DNA of 11,582 nt from JANWHV01 sp035534995 (GCA_035534995.1 DATLQX010000001.1:1-11582), one strand, 5' to 3'. Shown: positions 1 through 6,113, counted from the stretch's first letter. The notes: a model not told the origin generated them from the sequence alone. Numbers and translations are program-made.

Positions 1-492
1 CACCACCAAGACTGCGCGCTGACCCAGGTTGGGCGCGGTGGGGAAGCCGGAACGCATCCAGTGCGCGGTCGCGTCCCAGCCGTGCTCCACGATGGCCCAG
101 AGTTGATGTCGTCGCCAGGCGGTGTAGGCAAGCCAGAGCGCCAGGAACACGGGCGGGTAGAGGAGACGGAGGAAGCCCAGGCAGAGAATGGTGGTGGAGA
201 GCGCCCCGAACCCCAACCCGATCGCCGATAGGCGTTCCAGCAGCGCGTCATCGTCCAACCCCAGCAGGGGCGCGGCGACCCACCGGCCCAGATCGAGACT
301 ATAGAGCAGCACCCCCAGGGCGAAGGCGACCGTGAACAGCCAGTCTCCAATCAGGAGGGGCGAGGCCCATCGCGGGCCCTCGTGGACGGCCAGCAGGTGC
401 AGCGCGATCAAAGCGCCGACCACAAGCATGATGCTGGGAAGCAGCCGGTTGCCACGCCGCCTTGGTGGCCGATCAACCAGCAAAGGGTCCAC
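1..492 (-). CDS. Polytopic GT39/ArnT-like membrane protein, 3' end missing (paralogue of the gene at 586-2760)
   Basis: The minus-strand frame is open from a TAG stop just upstream of 501 to the left edge of the window, giving the first 164 residues of a membrane protein. It was recognised by clear similarity to the neighbouring protein: RWASPLLIGDWLFTVAFALG here corresponds to RWASPLRLVDWLFTVGFALG there, and the hydrophobic segments that follow line up in the same order. Both presumably belong to the GT-C superfamily of membrane glycosyltransferases that use lipid-linked sugar donors, but the catalytic loop lies beyond the edge. The start is uncertain. GTG at 492 gives MDPLLVDRPP, which aligns with the paralogue's N-terminus; GTG at 501 and ATG at 429 are alternatives, and none has a strong ribosome-binding site. 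The gene lies 93 bases downstream of its paralogue, so it is probably in the same transcript. Confidence 0.8.
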   Translation of the reverse strand, partial: MDPLLVDRPPRRRGNRLLPSIMLVVGALIALHLLAVHEGPRWASPLLIGDWLFTVAFALGVLLYSLDLGRWVAAPLLGLDDDALLERLSAIGLGFGALSTTILCLGFLRLLYPPVFLALWLAYTAWRRHQLWAIVEHGWDATAHWMRSGFPTAPNLGQRAVLVV

Positions 493-508
493 GGAACGCA
501 CCCGATCC

Positions 509-550
509 CCGACCCCAGTCGGCGTTCGCTACCACCCGACCACAGTCGGG
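509..550. repeat. Two tandem near-identical hairpins between the paralogous membrane-protein genes
   Basis: Plus-strand CCGACCCCAGTCGG (509-522) and CCCGACCACAGTCGGG (535-550) are perfect short inverted repeats with stems of 5 and 6 base pairs and four-base loops (CCCA and CACA). They are copies of the same motif 26 bases apart. In the transcript of the membrane-protein genes they fall after the stop codon of the first gene and within about 20 bases of the proposed start of the second. No U-run follows, so they are not a standard terminator. They could attenuate or tune expression of the second gene, or be a small repeat. Confidence 0.5.
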
Positions 551-585
551 GGACCATTCAAGATCAGGGATCGCGACGGGCGCGC

Positions 586-2760
586 TCATCGGGCCCCGGT
601 GGATGCGAGCGCGCCGCATGGGCTCACGGCCAGCACATCCACCCCGCGCCAACTAAACAGGTCGGCCCGTACGAGGTTCGCTTGCCGGACCCAGCGGTAG
701 GAACGCACGGGATGGATTCCGGCCAGATTGTCCTGGTTGTATTCGCGGTCGGCATGATTGAAGATCGCGTAATGGACCCCGGCCGCGCACCACAGCTTCA
801 GCACGATCCGCCTGGCCGATCCCCCCTGCTCCAGTTGGCTGAACCGCGTGCCGTACCAGTCGTTCAGATACGGGCGGCGCAGATAGTAGCCCAGGCTGCT
901 GTTGACCATCGCCACCTCGGCTCCCGGCGGAACGTGGGTGTTGACCCAGTCCATGGCTTTATAGGGCCGCACCCGATCGGCGAGGAAGGTGTAGGGGGAG
1001 ATCCGGCCGGTGGCCAGGTCGAAGGCGCCCGAGCGCTGAGCCAGGCCCATGGCGATGACGAGCGTGTAGAGCGAGGCCGGCAGGAGGAAGACGAGCAAGA
1101 GCGTATCCAACAGGCGGGGCCGTACTCCCATCCTGCTTGCCGCCTCGCCCACGGCCACGGCGGTCAGGACGGCGGCCAGGGCCAGCATGGCCAGCCAGTA
1201 GCGGGGGGGATAGAAGAGCGGCACCAGCGAGAGCCAGAGGATGGCGCCGATCACCAGGAAGAGGAGGGCGGGGCGGGCCCGGCGCACCGCCGGCACCAAC
1301 AGGAGGGCGACGGTGAGCGGGCCGGCGAAGTTCCAGTAGAGGGTGCCCGTACTGGAGAGCATCCACCAGAGATGGCTGATGAGCGCCGAAGCCGGGTCGC
1401 CGGCGTGGCCGGCCACGCCGGCGGCGCAGCTTGTGTTGGTCATGGCGCAGGTGCTGCCATTGTCGAGGTTCGCCGCTGGGTAGAGGGCGTAGTGAAACCA
1501 GATCCGGCTTTTGAGCAGCCATGGCGCCAGAGGGAGCACTGCCGCCGCTCCCAGCACGGCGCCGGCTCGGACGGCGGTTGCTAGCCGGGCGGCGATCGTC
1601 CCACCCGGTCCGACCAGCAGGCAGAGCCCCAGGGTCGCGATGGCGGTGGGGATGGCGGGGCCGCTGGTCAGCTTGAACGAGACCGCGAACCCCAGGAGCA
1701 AGCCCGCCCGGACGAGCAGGCCATCGCCATTCGCGCTAGCGGGCCTGGAGACCCGCGCCCCTAGGTCGGGCCCGCGAAGCTGGTTGGCGTCACTCCGACT
1801 GGGAGTTGCGCCCGGCACCGGTCGCGCTCGTTGCCGTTCCAGCCAGGCCAGGGCGTCGCCGGCGCCGAGGAGCAGCAGGAAGGCGGTAGCGAAATCCACC
1901 ACCGTCCCGGCCATCAGCTCGACGATCCAGGTGGGCAGATAGAAGAGGATCACCGCGAGACCGGCATCGGCCCTGGGAAAATGCCGCCGGCTGAAGGCAT
2001 GAATGGCCAGGCCGAGCAGGAGCGCGAACAGGAGGTTCAGCACCTTCAGCAAGGTGTCGGTACCGGCCATCACACCTGGGATCGCCAGCATCTCCAGGCC
2101 CGAGGGTCCATTGGCGAGCGGGATGTCCGGCAGCGGAATAATCGCGTGGGCGTGCAGGTAGAGCGCCGGTCCAGCTAGATGATAAGTGACTCCATCGAGG
2201 TCGGGAGCGTCCCCAATCAGAGGAATTGTGTTGCGCAGGCAGACGAATCCGAGGGTAATGATCTGCACGATCACCACGATCCGGCGCCCGGCGGTCAGCG
2301 CGGGCCGCGGCCGGCCGCGGCGCCAGGTACGCAAGTACGCGCCTTGGCGCCGGATCCGGGCCGCGGTGGGCCGGTACAGGGCGATCGTGATCACCAGGGC
2401 GGTGCTCGCAAATAGCCAACCATGGAGAAGATGACAGAGACCGGCGGCGAGGATGGCCAGGGAGAGCACGCCGCCGCCGATTCCCAGGGCGGCCAGCTCG
2501 TCGCCGAGCGGGTCGTCCCCCTGTCCAGCCCTCAGGAGACCGCCGATGCTCCAGGCCAGGGTCAGCAGGCCAAGGGCAAAGCCAACGGTAAAGAGCCAAT
2601 CGACCAGCCGGAGCGGGGAGGCCCAACGGGAGCCCTGGGCGCTGATAAACTGATGGAGAGCCAGGAGACCGGCTCCCACCAGGACCAGACCGGCGCTGAC
2701 CGCCAGGTTCTTGTGGGGGAGATTCGGGATCCGAGGACGTGCAAGGGGGGCGGCAAGCAT
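586..2760 (-). CDS. GT39/ArnT-like polytopic membrane glycosyltransferase (putative)
   Basis: The 724-residue protein has about a dozen hydrophobic segments and a hydrophilic C-terminal region from about 598, the layout of GT-C enzymes that move sugars from polyprenyl-phosphate donors outside the membrane. After the early segments comes an acidic loop, DAPDLDGVTYHLAGPALYL (184-202), resembling the Asp-x3-YHL-x2-P-x2-YL loop of phospholipid-carrier-dependent glycosyltransferases. LLLGFAVSFKLTSGP (354-368) is another typical segment. The C-terminal part includes MDWVNTHVPPGAEV (603-616) and RRPYLNDWYG (628-637), as in related proteins. I chose ATG at 2760 because GGAAGGAGG lies about 10 bases upstream; ATG at 2787 and 2823 are in-frame alternatives. 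Residues about 310-347 are a Pro/Arg/Ser-rich insert. A loop at 434-456 has two cysteines (438 and 445) and is encoded over a long palindrome. The donor and acceptor are unknown. Confidence 0.8.
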   Translation of the reverse strand: MLAAPLARPRIPNLPHKNLAVSAGLVLVGAGLLALHQFISAQGSRWASPLRLVDWLFTVGFALGLLTLAWSIGGLLRAGQGDDPLGDELAALGIGGGVLSLAILAAGLCHLLHGWLFASTALVITIALYRPTAARIRRQGAYLRTWRRGRPRPALTAGRRIVVIVQIITLGFVCLRNTIPLIGDAPDLDGVTYHLAGPALYLHAHAIIPLPDIPLANGPSGLEMLAIPGVMAGTDTLLKVLNLLFALLLGLAIHAFSRRHFPRADAGLAVILFYLPTWIVELMAGTVVDFATAFLLLLGAGDALAWLERQRARPVPGATPSRSDANQLRGPDLGARVSRPASANGDGLLVRAGLLLGFAVSFKLTSGPAIPTAIATLGLCLLVGPGGTIAARLATAVRAGAVLGAAAVLPLAPWLLKSRIWFHYALYPAANLDNGSTCAMTNTSCAAGVAGHAGDPASALISHLWWMLSSTGTLYWNFAGPLTVALLLVPAVRRARPALLFLVIGAILWLSLVPLFYPPRYWLAMLALAAVLTAVAVGEAASRMGVRPRLLDTLLLVFLLPASLYTLVIAMGLAQRSGAFDLATGRISPYTFLADRVRPYKAMDWVNTHVPPGAEVAMVNSSLGYYLRRPYLNDWYGTRFSQLEQGGSARRIVLKLWCAAGVHYAIFNHADREYNQDNLAGIHPVRSYRWVRQANLVRADLFSWRGVDVLAVSPCGALASTGAR
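1398..1423. repeat. 26-base perfect palindrome inside the membrane-protein gene
   Basis: The 13 bases at 1398-1410 (CGCCGGCGTGGCC) are followed immediately by their exact reverse complement at 1411-1423, with no spacer. The palindrome is coding and corresponds to the Ala/Gly-rich AGVAGHAG segment of the glycosyltransferase-like protein. Codon bias for G and C at the third position helps, but 13 consecutive matching pairs is more than expected from composition alone. Confidence 0.7.
1739..1764 (-). repeat. Possible REP-like hairpin element within coding sequence
   Basis: On the minus strand, CTAGGGGC is followed directly by GCGGGTCTCCAGGCCCGC, which folds into a stem of 7 pairs (one G-U) with a TCCA loop. 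The same head, xTAGGGGC followed by a hairpin, begins the palindromic element at 7070-7135. The sequence encodes part of a hydrophilic insert (protein residues about 310-347) between two membrane segments, so it could be a repeat that inserted in frame. The shared head is only seven bases, so common origin is tentative. Confidence 0.3.
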
Positions 2761-2958
2761 TGGGGGGCACCCTCCTTCCGGACTCATGGTTCCAAGGATG
2801 TCACGGGGCGGCGGATCCGGCAATAGGATTCCTGGCCATTTTCCCCCATCTGGGTGATACGACCGGGGGATTGACTTTCAGACGCGAATTGGTGCCTGGG
2901 AAAGGGCCGCGAAACAGCGCGGATCAGGGTGAAAAAGGGTGTCTGTTCGGGGGCGTTT

Positions 2959-2967
2959 TTTATACCA
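2959..2967 (-). promoter_or_regulatory. Extended -10 promoter for the membrane-protein genes
   Basis: The minus strand reads TGGTATAAA, an extended -10 (TGn followed by TATAAA, five of six consensus bases). No good -35 is visible, as is common for extended -10 promoters. Transcription would begin near 2952, leaving a leader of about 190 bases before the ATG at 2760. Confidence 0.4.
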
Positions 2968-2976
2968 TTCTGGTGG

Positions 2977-3005
2977 TTGCTGGGGCTCGGCCAGTACATT
3001 ACAGT
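2977..3005 (+). promoter_or_regulatory. Putative sigma70-type promoter of the pilin gene
   Basis: TTGCTG (2977-2982) and TACAGT (3000-3005) are separated by 17 bases. The start of transcription would be near 3012, about 60 bases before the pilin start. The -10 overlaps the second copy of a CAGTACA direct repeat, which could be a regulator site. Confidence 0.4.
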
Positions 3006-3059
3006 ACACGAGGAAGGGTGAGGGACGTAGGGCTCCCTCCCGAGCGAAGTCCGGTACAT

Positions 3060-3065
3060 AGGAGG
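3060..3065 (+). promoter_or_regulatory. Ribosome-binding site fixing the pilin start at GTG 3072
   Basis: AGGAGG ends six bases before GTG at 3072, an ideal spacing. It decides the start: upstream in-frame codons would lead to an unrelated N-terminus, and the in-frame ATG at 3099 lacks such a site. Confidence 0.8.
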
Positions 3066-3071
3066 AAACCC

Positions 3072-3266
3072 GTGAACGAGTTGATCGTAGCCCGCGTGAT
3101 GGCCGCCCAGCTTTGGCTGAAGAAGCATCTTCGGCGTGAGGAAGGGCAGGGCCTCGTAGAGTACGCCTTGATCCTCGCCCTGATCGCCATCCTGGTGATC
3201 GTGGCCCTGAAGTTCCTGCAGCCCCAGATCTCGAACACCCTGAACACGGTATCCAACGCCCTCTAA
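3072..3266 (+). CDS. Flp/Fap-family type IVb pilin precursor
   Basis: This 64-residue protein is a typical Flp (Tad) pilin subunit, built into thin adhesive pili after processing by a TadV/CpaA-type prepilin peptidase at the membrane. The leader (1-25) has basic residues KKHLRR and ends in EEG. The cleavage site is G25|QGLVEYALI, which puts Glu and Tyr (E30, Y31) at mature positions +5 and +6, the hallmark of the family. A hydrophobic helix of about 20 residues follows (ALILALIAILVIVALKFL), then a short polar tail. The mature subunit would be 39 residues. The GTG start is set by AGGAGG. The gene has its own promoter and a terminator and stands alone: no tad assembly genes are in the window, so the machinery must be encoded elsewhere. 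Confidence 0.92.
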   Translation: MNELIVARVMAAQLWLKKHLRREEGQGLVEYALILALIAILVIVALKFLQPQISNTLNTVSNAL

Positions 3267-3286
3267 ATCGTACGAGGACGTTCACC

Positions 3287-3332
3287 AGAGGGCGGAGGCC
3301 ACCACGGCTTCCGCCCTCTCTTTGTCTATTTT
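3287..3332 (+). terminator. Strong intrinsic terminator after the pilin gene
   Basis: AGAGGGCGGAGGCC (3287-3300) pairs with GGCTTCCGCCCTCT (3306-3319) in a 14-base-pair stem with one G-U pair and a five-base loop ACCAC. The T-rich tract CTTTGTCTATTTT follows. It lies 20 bases after the pilin stop and isolates the pilin from the marR-argS unit. Confidence 0.9.
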
Positions 3333-3349
3333 GGGCGTGGCCGCCCTCC

Positions 3350-3378
3350 TTGACGACCTTCAGGCCCCCCCGTATCAT
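3350..3378 (+). promoter_or_regulatory. Sigma70-type promoter of the marR-argS operon
   Basis: TTGACG (3350-3355) and TATCAT (3373-3378) are separated by exactly 17 bases, five and four matches to consensus respectively. Transcription would start near 3385, about 40 bases before the ATG. The leader contains a near-palindrome centred on TGTACA (3397-3402, GGGCTGTACACCC), a candidate site for autoregulation by the MarR protein. Confidence 0.65.
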
Positions 3379-3423
3379 CACCCGGAGGGAACGGGCTGTA
3401 CACCCTAGCCATACGAGGGAACC

Positions 3424-3879
3424 ATGTCGCACGTGATTGATGCATCACCGTTGGCGGTCGCGCCGGATCCGCGGGCCGAGATCAGCCGGCAGTTCGAGAG
3501 CCTGATCCGCCTGGTCTCGGTATCGGACGCCCAGGCCTGGATGGGGCTGGATATCACGATGCCTCAGTTCAAGGCCATGCTCTTGCTCTGGTATCTCCAG
3601 CGGGCGCGGGTCGGCGTCCTGGCCGAGCAGCTCGGGGTGCATGTGTCGAACGTCAGCGGCATTGTCGACCGCTTGGTGGAAGCAGGGTTTGTCTGCCGGG
3701 AGGAAGATGCCGCCGATCGCCGCTTGGTGGTCAGCCGCCTCACCCCCAAGGGCGAGAGCACGTTGGCCCGGCTCTATGGGAATCGGGGCGCGCATCTGCG
3801 GGCTCGCCTGGATGGTCTCTCCGAGAGCGAGTTGCTTGGTTTGCAGGCGGGCCTGGAAGCGCTGCTGGCTCGATGGTAG
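3424..3879 (+). CDS. MarR-family winged-helix transcriptional regulator
   Basis: The 151-residue length and organisation fit MarR proteins, dimeric repressors or activators that usually respond to small ligands. An N-terminal helix (about 17-40) for dimerisation is followed by the winged helix-turn-helix. The helix-turn-helix is VGVLAEQLGVHVSNVSGIVD (63-82) and the next segment is RLVEAGFVCREEDAADRR (83-100). The wing carries the conserved Asp-x-Arg signature in AADRRLVVSRLTPKG, followed by C-terminal dimerisation helices. ATG at 3424 is preceded by GAGGGA. The stop codon overlaps the start of argS (ATGGTAG), so the two are translationally coupled and share the promoter at 3350-3378. MarR proteins often repress their own operon, so arginyl-tRNA synthetase supply may be under the same control. 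The ligand is not evident. Confidence 0.9.
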   Translation: MSHVIDASPLAVAPDPRAEISRQFESLIRLVSVSDAQAWMGLDITMPQFKAMLLLWYLQRARVGVLAEQLGVHVSNVSGIVDRLVEAGFVCREEDAADRRLVVSRLTPKGESTLARLYGNRGAHLRARLDGLSESELLGLQAGLEALLARW

Positions 3880-5828
3880 AGGCGCCCCTGTCCCCGCTCG
3901 GCGTCCTGGAGGACCAGTGCCGGGCCTTGCTGGCACCGCTCGTGCCGCCAGGCACGGAACTCAGCTTCGAGCGGCCCCGATCCGCCGACCTCGGTGATCT
4001 CTCGTGCAGTGTCGCCCTCAAGCTGGCCAAAGGGCTTGGCCGGCCGCCCATGGGGCTGGCCGAGGAGTGGGCGGCGGCGGCCTCCACGAACCGGGAGAGC
4101 GCGCCGCTGGTCCGTGAAATCCGGGCCGCCCGTCCAGGCTTCCTGAATTTCTATGCCCAGCCCGCCGCCTTCGCCGCCCTGGTGTTGGCGGCGGTGCGGG
4201 CGAATGGTGACCGCTTTGGCCGCCCGCCGGACGTGACACCCCGGCATGTGGTGGTCGAGCACACTTCAGTCAATCCGAATAAGCCCTGGCACATCGGCCA
4301 TGTACGGAACGCGGTGCTGGGCGATGTGCTGGGCCGGGTGTTCCGCTTTGCCGGCCACGACGTAGAGATCCAGAACTACATCGACGATACGGGGAAGCAG
4401 GTAGCGGACCTCCTATTCGGTCTGGCCTATTTGGGGATGCTTTCGCCCGAGGGAATCGCCGCCTCGCCGGGGAGCGAGAAGGCCGACCACTTCTATGGCG
4501 AGGCATACGTGCGGATCAATGCCCTGGTGCGCGAGGGGATCGTGCCCGCCGCCGAGATGGAGGCGGGGAGCGCGCGCTTTATGCACGCCCGCGAATTGGG
4601 TGAGTACCGTGATCTGGTGCATACGATCGTCCTGGCCCAGCTTGCCACTGCCTGGCGGATGGACATCTTCTATGATTTGCTGATCTGGGAAGGCGATATC
4701 GTGCAGGCCCACCTCTTCGAGGAGGCGATGACCAGGCTGCGAAGCTTCCCCAGCGTGTTCCCGCAAGAGGAAGGGCGGCATCGCGGCTGCCTGGTGATCG
4801 AGATGGGTGACTTCCTCCCCGAGGGGGCCGGCGAGACCGGGGTCGAGGTGGACCATCCGACCGAACGGGTGCTAATCCGCTCGAACGGCCTGCCCACCTA
4901 TACGGCCAAGGACATCGCCTATCACATGTGGAAGTTCGCCTTGCTCGATGGCGATCTCCGCTATCAGCTCGATACGGTGCAGCCCAATGGCCAGGAACTC
5001 TGGACTTCGTCACCGAAGGGGCAGATTCAGAAGCGTCGGGCGGCGGAGTACTTGATCAACCTGATCGACGTGCGGCAGAGTCTGCCGCAGGTGGTGGTCA
5101 AGGCTGCCCTCCGGGTGGCGGGGTTCGAGGAAGCGGCGGCGGCCCAGCACCACCTGGGCTACGGCATAGTGGCTCCCAAGGGGGGGAAGTTTAGCGGTCG
5201 CGAAGGGACCGAGCATTCGGCCGATGGGGTGCTTGAGGAGGTAGCGGCGGCCCAATACGCTCGCGCCGCCGCCAAGGCGGTGGAGCGCGGTGCCTCGGTA
5301 CCTGAGCCGGAATTAAGGGCAACCTCGGAGTTGGTGGCCGTGGGGGCGCTCCGCTACTTGATGTGCCGGTACGATCCGCTCCGCAACGTGTCGTTTACCA
5401 TCGACGAAGTGATCGACGGGAAAGGGCACACTGGCCTCTACGTGCAATATGCCTACGCCCGCACCCAGTCCATTTTCCGCAAAGGCGGCTACATCGGGAA
5501 CGGCGATACCACCCTGGATGAGCGTTCGTGGGCGAGTGCCGATCCGTCGCTGCTGGTCCACGAGCGGGAACGGACCTTGCTGCTGATCCTCGCCCGCTTG
5601 CCGGGCGTGGTGGCCCAGGTGCTCGAAGGGTTGAGCATCCACCTGTTGGCCGACTACGCGCACGAGCTGGCGGAGCAGTTCGCGCTCTTCTACGAGGAAT
5701 GCCCGATCCTCCGCTCCGATGTGCCGCCGGATCTCCGTCAGGCACGCCTGGCCCTGGTCGCGGCAACCGCCCAGTGCATGCGGAATGTCTGCGCCCTGCT
5801 CGGGTTGGCCTTACCCGACCGCCTATAA
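3873..5828 (+). CDS. argS: Arginyl-tRNA synthetase, long archaeal-like form
   Basis: This cytoplasmic class Ia enzyme charges tRNA-Arg with arginine using ATP. The N-terminal tRNA D-loop-binding domain spans about 1-115 (PRSADLGDLSCSVALKLAK at 35-53). The catalytic core begins VVVEHTSVNPNKPWHIGHVR (126-145) with the HIGH motif at 140-143 and continues with NYIDDTGKQV (168-177) and NGLPTYTAKDIAYH (338-351). The segment LIDVRQSLPQVVVKAAL (397-413) and LGYGIVAPKGGKFSGREG (428-445) follow the archaeal/eukaryotic-like plan, where the KMSKS loop reads KMSSR; here it is KFSGR (439-443). The C-terminal DALR anticodon domain starts near YAYARTQSIFRK (526-537) and ends in LPDRL. At 651 residues it is longer than the common bacterial form of about 560-580. 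It overlaps the preceding marR by 7 bases and lacks an obvious ribosome-binding site, which fits translational coupling. Confidence 0.93.
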   Translation: MVEAPLSPLGVLEDQCRALLAPLVPPGTELSFERPRSADLGDLSCSVALKLAKGLGRPPMGLAEEWAAAASTNRESAPLVREIRAARPGFLNFYAQPAAFAALVLAAVRANGDRFGRPPDVTPRHVVVEHTSVNPNKPWHIGHVRNAVLGDVLGRVFRFAGHDVEIQNYIDDTGKQVADLLFGLAYLGMLSPEGIAASPGSEKADHFYGEAYVRINALVREGIVPAAEMEAGSARFMHARELGEYRDLVHTIVLAQLATAWRMDIFYDLLIWEGDIVQAHLFEEAMTRLRSFPSVFPQEEGRHRGCLVIEMGDFLPEGAGETGVEVDHPTERVLIRSNGLPTYTAKDIAYHMWKFALLDGDLRYQLDTVQPNGQELWTSSPKGQIQKRRAAEYLINLIDVRQSLPQVVVKAALRVAGFEEAAAAQHHLGYGIVAPKGGKFSGREGTEHSADGVLEEVAAAQYARAAAKAVERGASVPEPELRATSELVAVGALRYLMCRYDPLRNVSFTIDEVIDGKGHTGLYVQYAYARTQSIFRKGGYIGNGDTTLDERSWASADPSLLVHERERTLLLILARLPGVVAQVLEGLSIHLLADYAHELAEQFALFYEECPILRSDVPPDLRQARLALVAATAQCMRNVCALLGLALPDRL

Positions 5829-5865
5829 ATCGGGGGCGCCCGCGAATCTTGAGGAAGGGTAGAGG

Positions 5866-5939
5866 TAGCCCGGACGGGATTCGAACCCGTGGTCTTCGCC
5901 TTGAAAGGGCGACATCCTAGGCCGCTAGACGACCGGGCC
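5866..5939 (-). tRNA. tRNA-Glu (anticodon UUC)
   Basis: On the minus strand the 74 bases fold as a standard cloverleaf. The acceptor is GGCCCGG/CCGGGCT with a G-U first pair and A73. The D arm is GTCTAGCGGCCTAGGA, and the anticodon arm TCGCC-CTTTCAA-GGCGA has anticodon TTC. A five-base variable loop AGACC and the T arm ACGGG-TTCGAAT-CCCGT follow. CCA is not encoded (the genome reads CCT). It is convergent with argS and divergent from cysK, with its own promoter 24 bases upstream. Confidence 0.96.
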
Positions 5940-5962
5940 AGGTAGCGTAAGGCACCGTTCTC

Positions 5963-5991
5963 AAGGTACGGGGCGCCCGTCTCCTTGTCAA
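5963..5991 (-). promoter_or_regulatory. Promoter of the tRNA-Glu gene
   Basis: On the minus strand TTGACA (5991-5986) is a perfect -35. Seventeen bases later TACCTT (5968-5963) is a weaker -10. Transcription would begin near 5956, giving a 5' leader of about 17 bases for RNase P to remove. The -35 touches the inverted repeat at 5991-6008. Confidence 0.55.
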
Positions 5992-6008
5992 CCAACGTTT
6001 CCGTTGGT
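5991..6008. promoter_or_regulatory. Inverted repeat between the tRNA-Glu and cysK promoters, possible operator
   Basis: ACCAACG (5991-5997) and CGTTGGT (6002-6008) are perfect inverted 7-mers separated by TTTC. The repeat begins at the last base of the tRNA promoter's -35 and ends 10 bases before the cysK -35, so a protein bound here could affect both. The binding protein cannot be named from the sequence. Confidence 0.45.
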
Positions 6009-6017
6009 ATATCACCT

Positions 6018-6046
6018 TTGACCATAGCTCCGCGTGATGCTATCCT
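6018..6046 (+). promoter_or_regulatory. Sigma70-type promoter of cysK
   Basis: TTGACC (6018-6023) and TATCCT (6041-6046) are separated by 17 bases. Transcription would start near 6053, leaving a 60-base leader that ends in the ribosome-binding site AGGAGG (6098-6103) before ATG 6114. Confidence 0.6.
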
Positions 6047-6113
6047 CCACCTAAACGGCAGGCATGTCTAGTAAGTCGATAGGCTTTTACGCAACCGAGG
6101 AGGAATAACGACC

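Larger units (their letters stand above)
2761..3071. other. Intergenic region between the divergent membrane-protein and pilin genes
   Basis: These 311 bases hold no convincing gene. They carry a proposed promoter for each neighbour, at 2959-2967 for the minus strand and 2977-3005 for the plus strand. They also contain a direct repeat CAGTACA (2992-2998 and 3002-3008) spaced exactly 10 bases, and a 6-base-pair leader hairpin GAGGGA/TCCCTC at 3020-3039. The stretch 2822-2950, probably the long leader of the membrane-protein mRNA, shows no riboswitch that I recognise. Confidence 0.5.

Noticed and set aside
382..1584. Long plus-strand open frame of 400 codons
   Set aside because: It lies opposite the membrane-protein gene, its translation is Gly/His/Gln/Arg-rich with no domain, and it is explained by GC-biased third positions of the real gene.
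2822..3071. A c-di-GMP riboswitch ahead of the pilin or membrane-protein gene
   Set aside because: I looked for the conserved GEMM segments on both strands and did not find them; the pilin leader is also too short.
5831..5840. GC-rich short dyad after the argS stop as a terminator
   Set aside because: The stem is only four pairs and there is no T-run on the plus strand, so a terminator for argS or the tRNA cannot be supported.
5528..5920. Plus-strand frame ending in PDGIRTRGLRLERATS
   Set aside because: This ending is a translation of the reverse strand of the tRNA-Glu gene, a well-known spurious protein motif; the rest is a shadow of argS.
6064..6108. 14-codon open frame in the cysK leader (MSSKSIGFYATEEE)
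   Set aside because: It has no adequately spaced ribosome-binding site and no Cys codons to suggest attenuation; its stop falls just after the cysK Shine-Dalgarno by chance or at most weak coupling.
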